Shown here: piece by piece, positions 58,655 through 64,000 of the stretch | Layout of the letters: each line of letters begins with the position of its first letter | How positions within the stretch are numbered: the stretch's first letter is position 1 | DNA from: Gigaspora rosea | Lineage: Eukaryota > Glomeromycota > Glomeromycetes > Diversisporales > Gigasporaceae | Assembly (NCBI GenBank): GCA_003550325.1 | Contig: QKWP01001959.1 | Location: 4,586 to 68,585 of the forward strand | Reading direction: 5' to 3' | Length of the DNA stretch: 64,000 nucleotides | Position numbers and translations under genes: made by a program | The notes under the pieces: model-generated | The model's database searches: none | What the model saw: only the letters and a program-made list of their open reading frames with translations | Told to the model about the DNA's origin: nothing

Positions 58655-59756
58655 CACTGACAATCACTTTACAGACATAACACTACACCGACAACCATTT
58701 TACTGACAAGCTTTTTTTACTGACAAATAACTTGCTGACACTCGATTTGCCGACAAGCATGTTTTCACTGCCACGTTGATTTTACCGACACACACTTCAC
58801 TGATAGTTAATTTTATCGACAAAATCAGCTTACCGACAAGCTCATTTTAATAAGACAAAGACGAAAAAAACATCCAAAGAAAATTTTTATAACTTCAGCA
58901 TCAGCCATGATAATAAGTACTTGTTATTGGTTAGGTTGTGGATAATAACTGATTTATCGCTAGGTTACTATATAAATCACGTGGCTTTGCACGTCATTTA
59001 TATTGTTCTCTACAAATAATCAGTTTTTATTACAACTTAACTGATAACATTTTTATCCGTAAGGTCCGACGTAAGCACTGTCGTTTTTCGTATATATATT
59101 TGGTCTTTCTAATCATTAGACTCACTTTTACTCTTTTTTTACGTTCGCTTACTTTTCCACTTTCGTCATTTAACTTTTTTTACTTTTTTCCTTCGCTATA
59201 TCTTTTTTTCCTTAACTTTCACTAATATGAATTTTATAAGTTATGCAAAAAGAAATAAAATCAGAAAATTGAGTTATCACATAATTAGAAAGTGATCGAA
59301 TAATATATACAAAAAACGTCTAGTGCACACATATGACCAGTCGGATAATTATTATTATCGTCATTAATAAAATGTGCAATTTTTATTGTCATTATTAATA
59401 AATTGTATAATACGTAATTATTCTTAGTAGTTTTATTACATTGCTGTGGTCTTATATGTCAACGAGTTGTATTGTCAGCAATTGTATTGTCAGCAAATCG
59501 TATTGTTGACGAATTGTATTGTCGGTAGAATAAGCTTGTTGGTATATTCTATTTTCGGTAAAATGAGCTTGTAGGTAAGTTGATTTTGTTGGTAAATATA
59601 ACTGTCGGTGAAGTGTGTGTCGGTAAAATCAACTTGTTGGTGAAAAGGAACTTGTCAGTAAATCAAGTGTTGGCGAATTTTGTGTCGGTTAAAAAAGCTT
59701 GTCGGTAAAATGATTGTCGGTATAGATTGATGTCTGTGAAATGATTGTCGGCAATT
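58655..59756. repeat. ~200-bp-per-arm foldback element with CCGACAA motif arrays
   Basis: Left arm (about 58655-58855) and right arm (about 59555-59756) are inverted copies. Each arm is an irregular array of TTACCGACAAG, CACCGACA and CAGACAT words, aligned in the same order (TGACAATCAC, ACAGACAT, TTTTACCGACACACACTTCA, ACAAGCTCATTTT). The 700-bp centre is AT-rich without ORFs. It looks like a foldback transposon. Confidence 0.8.
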
Positions 59757-59777
59757 TGATTGCCACCTACCCAAACC

Positions 59778-60309
59778 AGGACCCCAAACAATACATATAG
59801 AGGTTACATTGGCTTTAATATAAACTTTTTAAAATTTTTATCCACTTTTTATTAGAGCTAATTAACCATATTTTACATATAAGCTTTAATATTTAATAAA
59901 ATTTAACCAATTATCAAATATATCAATACTTTTTTTTAAAAATTTTTCTCAAAAAAAAAATTTTTTTTAAAAAAATTTTTTAAAAAAAATTTTTCTCAAA
60001 AAAAATTTTTTCCAAAAAAAAATTTTTCTCAAAAAAAATTTTTTTCAAAAAAAAATTTTTACTAAAAAAAAAATTTTTTTCAAATAAAATTTTTTAAAAA
60101 AATTTTTTCTTTATCTAAATTTTAAATATAGCCTATTTAAAACTTATTAATTTTATCCACTTTTAATAATATAACATTAAAAGCTTTTATCTACTTTTAA
60201 ATATAACCTTTTGACCAATATCCACTTTTCAAATATAACATTTTTGTAAAAAAGTATCCTTTTTAGCCAAAATTTCAATGTAACCTCTATATATATTGTT
60301 CGGGGTCCT
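59778..60309. mobile_element. Non-autonomous element (family I, TIR AGGACCCC), copy 1
   Basis: 532 bp with ~34-bp inverted ends AGGACCCCAAACAATACATA and the complement of AGGACCCCGAACAATATATA, and exact 8-bp duplications CCCAAACC at 59770-59777 and 60310-60317. The interior is built of alternating A-runs and T-runs (AAAAATTTTTTC units, 59935-60105). Confidence 0.92.
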
Positions 60310-60431
60310 CCCAAACCCATGAGGTATACAGACCCGAACCCACATTTAGGTCCATCTGGGTAATACCCGGTCTGGTTCATTATTTTTTTAACACGAATAA
60401 AGGATAGCATTATATATCAGATATTGTAAAT

Positions 60432-60600
60432 TTATAGCACCAAATCAGTCGTTGCTATAAAATTTATTTTTATTTCTTTTTTCAAAAAATCGATCAATTT
60501 ATCCATTTCCTGTCTGTTGGGTATTCTACTTCAAATTTTCGACCAAACCGACCAGCCTGCACTAATGCGTCATCCAAGGCCTCTGGGTAATTAGTTATAA
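60432..60600 (-). pseudogene. AAA-ATPase fragment
   Basis: Minus-strand translation begins FITNYPEALDDALVQAGRFG then RKFEVE, the sensor-1/arginine-finger region of an AAA ATPase (compare TTN..LDDALLRPGRFD). After a one-base frame change it continues PNRQEMDKLIDFLKKE, the start of the lid, and stops at TAA (60432). Walker A and B are absent; sequence to the right is AT-rich and non-coding. A relic of a larger gene, probably moved with the surrounding repeats. RPGR is replaced by QAGR, which also argues for decay. Confidence 0.72.
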
Positions 60601-61208
60601 ATATAGTAACAAGTAAATATTTATAAATATTTTCTTTGCACAGTAAATAAATTATTAAATTCTTTAAGTAGTTCTATAAACTCTTTATATCATAAATAAA
60701 ATATTTTAAACTATTAAATAAAATCATTATAAAAAATAAATGCTACATATTAATTTTATGCCGATTGTAATTTTATTAATTGGCGATCTGTCAATTAGAT
60801 AAAATGATCTTATCTGATCGAAAATTTGATACGATAAAAAATGTCTTGTAGATTTTTTTTTATAAAAAGATCTAAAAAATCCCGGAACGCAAGTTTAGCA
60901 TAGGCATTCAAAAAAAAGTATATATAATCTAAACAAACGTCTTTAGCGAAAACAGCCTTACGCAGATCATTGTTAATCTGCTATATTGATAAAGTTAATC
61001 ATCATAAGTGCAAGTTGTCAAAAAAAATATAGTGATCTAGACTTAGCTACGTATAATACTGTATTATCTTAGTATTCAGTAATCTCTTGAAATGTGCCCT
61101 ATAATACCCTGTGCTAAAATTTTTGTACATATATATTAATTTGGTTTTAAATTTGTAGCCAATCGTCCATACATTATATTTTACACCAAAAATATTATAT
61201 TATTTGCA
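60601..61208. other. Intergenic, AT-rich, no gene seen
   Basis: No ORF, RNA gene or repeat boundary recognised between the AAA fragment and the MITE at 61217. Confidence 0.4.
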
Positions 61209-61216
61209 CCTGGAGG

Positions 61217-61470
61217 CAGTGTTGTACATGGAACATGTCCACACTATGTAAAATGTCCAATGTCCAAGATTGTCCAAAATCGTTCAAGCCTATGTTCCAT
61301 GTTTAACTAATCAATAAAGTTATTTAAAAAAATATATATAATTATATATTTTTTTAGATGCTAGACTTATTGGTAAAAAAATTAAAATAGATTATCTTAA
61401 TAAAATTTCAAGTAATTTTAATTTGAAAAAATGTCCAAAATTGTCCAAAATTGCCCCATGTACAACACTG
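61217..61470. mobile_element. hAT-type MITE (family A), copy 2
   Basis: 254 bp collinear with the element at 264-515 (ends CAGTGTTGTA and TACAACACTG; internal CCAAGATTGTCCAAAATYGT and TAACTAATCAATAAAGT shared). The flanking 8-mers CCTGGAGG (61209-61216) and TCTGGAAG (61471-61478) agree at six of eight positions, so this insertion is older than the one in the LINE. Confidence 0.88.
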
Positions 61471-61610
61471 TCTGGAAGTACTATTATAGAAAGCACAACC
61501 AGAAATGGTGATTTTTGCGGGAATATTTATTTATTTTTGAAAATTAATAAATATTCCTGCAGAAAATTATTGTTCCTGGGCACAACCAAGGAATTGAGTA
61601 GTATTTGAAG

Positions 61611-61907
61611 AGGACCCCGGACATGTAGTACAAAGGTCATACGTTACACATTTCAGCAAAAAACCCCAAAATTTGAAAAGCAAAAAATCAGTTTTTGGCA
61701 ATTATCTTGGCATCCAGTGGTCCAATTTGAATGAACTTTTTTTTAAAATAAAGCTCTCAGTGAGGCGCATCTAACAAAAAAAGTTCATTCAATTCTGATT
61801 ACTGGATCAAAAGTTATTTAAATAAATAGATTTTGTTGTTTTCAGCAAATTAGGTCAAAATTTGCCAAAATCCAGTTATAACCTATATGAGAGATGTCTG
61901 GGGTCCT
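61611..61907. mobile_element. Non-autonomous element (family I, TIR AGGACCCC), copy 2
   Basis: 297 bp with ends AGGACCCCGGACATGT and the complement of AGGACCCCAGACATCT, and exact 8-bp duplications ATTTGAAG at 61603-61610 and 61908-61915. It shares only the terminal AGGACCCC with copy 1; interiors differ, suggesting subfamilies mobilised by one transposase. Confidence 0.9.
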
Positions 61908-61915
61908 ATTTGAAG

Positions 61916-62315
61916 TCTGATGAAGATGGCAATTCAGATGGTATTTGAAATCTATGGTTGCAATTTCGAATGGGCAAAAGACTTTGATTCTGCTATCGAA
62001 ATTGTATAAGGATAACTAAACCTGAGTAGTATTTGAAACTGCTATAGGTGACAATTCAGATGTACCATTTAATCTGAAATTCTATAACAAAAGTATGTAT
62101 GGCACAATAAGGAAGAAAAAAGGTATTTAATCCATGTATTACAGTATTAATATATTAACTAAATCTTTGTTAAAAGGTAGTTTATTAACTTACACATTAA
62201 TTAATCCGTTTATTAATTTTCAACTACCAGAATCGTAAAATTAGGACTTAATTGAAATAACTATACCTTGATATTTAGTGCAACGTCACGAATTTGCGTA
62301 CTGGAATGGAATATA
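61916..62315. other. Intergenic, no gene seen
   Basis: Spacer between two transposons; contains two similar GTAGTATTTGAA / TGGTATTTGAAA words around 61930-62030 but no defined repeat. Confidence 0.4.
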
Positions 62316-64000
62316 CAGTGGGGTTCCATATTATTATGGACACTTTTGGGGGAGCCATCACTCAAAATCGGGTAAGTAAACATGGCACGAAATTTATGTC
62401 ACGTGACCCGCCGATCTCACGGTACAACATACTAAAATTTGGTGCAGTTTCATTACGTCATGCAAAAATTATGCAAAAAATTTTAAAAATTCGATTTTTT
62501 CATTTGTACGAAAGTCAAAATTTTACATTTTGTCTTTCTTTTTTTTTCTTTACATTTTATTATAAAAAAAAAAAAACAAATTATATTCTAATATTTAATG
62601 GGTCCGCCCCCAGCTAATATACAAGCATCGACCCGATTGGGGATACTAGTGACCAGTTTACGGCAGAGTTCTGTGGTGTTTTATACCACGATTTTTTAAC
62701 AAGAGCATCCAGCTCTGCAAGATTACCTGGCCTTTCCTTACGGCGTACAGAGCACTTTACCTCATTCCACAGGTTTTCAATCGGATTAAGATCCGGACTT
62801 TGTGGCGGCCAATCCATCACACGAATTCGGTGTTTCTTCAAATATTCCAGGCCCACCCCGTCAAGATGAGGTCTTGCATTATCTTGGACAAAGATTGGGC
62901 GATCTCGATCATCATTTGCTGGAAAATTATTTATAGTTGGGACAGCGTACTTCCAGAGGATCTCAAGGTGTAACTTACCATTTGAATTGGATTTTAGAGG
63001 AACAAGGGGCCCAACCCCAAACCAGGAGAAGCAGCCCCAATACATATGTCCAGGACTACGTCCTACACTACTACCAATACAATCGATTTCCCTTTTTTCA
63101 CTTGGTTCACGCCATACACGGCCAGGGGAACCCAGAAAAAGACGTACATAGGTCTTGTCTGACCACAAAACACGTTTAAAGTGCCAGACAGACCAATCCT
63201 GATGTTCAAGCGCCCATTTATACCTTTTTTCCATATTCGTAGCCGTGATAAGAGGCTTTTGGGGGGCGACAAGCCCAAACTGTGCAAAGAACGGCGCATA
63301 GTAGTTTTAGAAATTATTTTTTCAGTTTGAATATTGTGTAGGTTGGTCATTTGCGTAAGGCTGAGACGGCGGTTGCCATCTTTAACTACGTCTTTTAGGT
63401 TTTCAAGATCTGAAGTTGTTAGAATTTTTGGTAGACCAGTCCTTTTTTTTTGCACTTCTGTGTCTGACTCCCTGTACTGCTTTATGACGTTTCCCACAGA
63501 ACTTTTACCACAACCAGCCGCGGCTGCAATTGTACGAAGTGAATCACCTCGTTGATGTCCATAAATTATGGCTCCTCGCTGACTTTCGGTTAAATCTTTT
63601 TTCACACCCATTTTTCGTGGGAAAAAAAAAAAGATGCACATTTGTTTTTTTTATGCCGATCCGTCATACAAATATAATTTTTTTTATATCGTGTAACGTG
63701 ACCTGGGTATCACGCTACATTTGTGCGAAATTTGAACCGATTTGGGCAAAAAATTGATTTTTTATGATTTTTTTTTAAAAAAAAAAAATCAAAAAATTAC
63801 AAAAATCGATTTTCGTACAAACCCGAAAATGGTACTTTCTACTTTCTCTTGCATAACTTCGGCGCAATCTGATGAAACTGCGCCAAATTTTAGTATATTG
63901 TACCGTGGGATCGGCGGGTCACGTGACATAAATTTCGTGCCGTGTTTACTTACCCGATTTTGAGCGATGGCACCCCCAAAAGCGTCCATAATAATATGGA
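62316..64000 (-). mobile_element. Tc1/mariner transposon, right end cut by the window edge
   Basis: Starts at CAGTGGGGTTCCATATTATT (62316), preceded by TA (62314-62315). The sequence up to about 62500 is repeated inverted from about 63810 to the end of the window: TIRs of roughly 200 bp, the first 150 nearly identical. By comparison with the left end, nine bases of the right end lie beyond 64000, giving a full length near 1.7 kb. It encodes one minus-strand transposase (62614-63641). Confidence 0.93.
62614..63641 (-). pseudogene. Tc1-type DD34E transposase with one frameshift
   Basis: N-terminal part 63608-about 63265: MGVKKDLTESQRGAIIYGH starts a paired-type helix-turn-helix (LRTIAAAAGCGKSSVGNVIK) followed by a second DNA-binding region. 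The frame changes near the C/G run at 63263-63268; the catalytic part then runs from about 63240 to 62614. Catalytic residues are all present: D in LWSDKTYV, D in IFVQDNARPH and E in NPIENLWNE, with 34 residues between the second D and the E, the DD34E spacing of the Tc1 group. The upstream ATG at 63641 precedes a Phe-rich leader and is less likely than 63608. A single indel in a six-base homopolymer separates this from an intact gene, so sequencing error or very recent inactivation are both possible. Confidence 0.9.

Noticed and set aside
62294..62617. Plus-strand ORF at the left end of the Tc1 element
   Set aside because: It is the inverted terminal repeat read as protein; a mirror version appears at the other end (63789-63989).

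Overview
The window is AT-rich eukaryotic DNA. It has many short spliceosomal introns (about 45-320 bp), small proteins-per-gene spacing, an early-diverging-fungus gene set and dense non-autonomous DNA transposons. The gene content, codon use, the minor-type (U12) intron and the repeat load fit a Glomeromycotina fungus such as Rhizophagus; species identity is inferred, not proven. I rebuilt gene models by hand from donor/acceptor sites; each intact model sums to a whole number of codons.

Layout. 1-2334: a broken non-LTR retrotransposon (minus strand), its endonuclease domain split by an hAT-type MITE. 2960-5200: repeat-on-repeat AT-rich DNA. 5236-7108: CDK5/Pho85-type kinase with 13 exons, including an AT-AC U12-type intron. 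7496-7577: intron-containing tRNA-Glu(CTC). 7801-9370: mitochondrial dicarboxylate carrier. 9811-11963 (minus): WDR82/Swd2 WD40 protein. 13565-14621: homeobox gene. 14.6-24 kb: a gene-poor transposon field with several families defined by exact target-site duplications, a sequence gap and a long inverted repeat. 24043-25.1 kb (minus): a probable spliced gene of unknown function. 26482-29253 (minus): Vac1/Pep7/rabenosyn-like double-FYVE protein. 30375-31304: BTB/T1 protein. 31650-32960 (minus): bHLH factor.

34.1-37.5 kb is a gene graveyard: a decayed SLX1 nuclease gene (in-frame TGA, frameshifts, a MITE inside its RING finger) and a decayed Pep12-type Qa-SNARE. 38237-42171: NOL11/Utp8-like nucleolar protein. 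45527-51114: a 21-exon TMEM94-like P-type-ATPase-related membrane protein. 52020-53789: stomatin-like protein 2. From 54 kb to the end: gene fragments (thioredoxin reductase, AAA ATPase) among nested foldback elements and MITEs, closing with an almost complete Tc1/mariner transposon whose last few bases lie outside the window.

The genes are unrelated housekeeping functions (cell-cycle/phosphate kinase, mitochondrial transport and scaffolding, chromatin/transcription, endosome fusion, ribosome biogenesis, ER ion handling) with no sign of an operon or gene cluster. The most notable biology is the U12-type AT-AC intron, the two side-by-side pseudogenes, and a set of transposon families recognised here from terminal repeats plus exact 8-bp, 4-bp, 3-bp or TA duplications.
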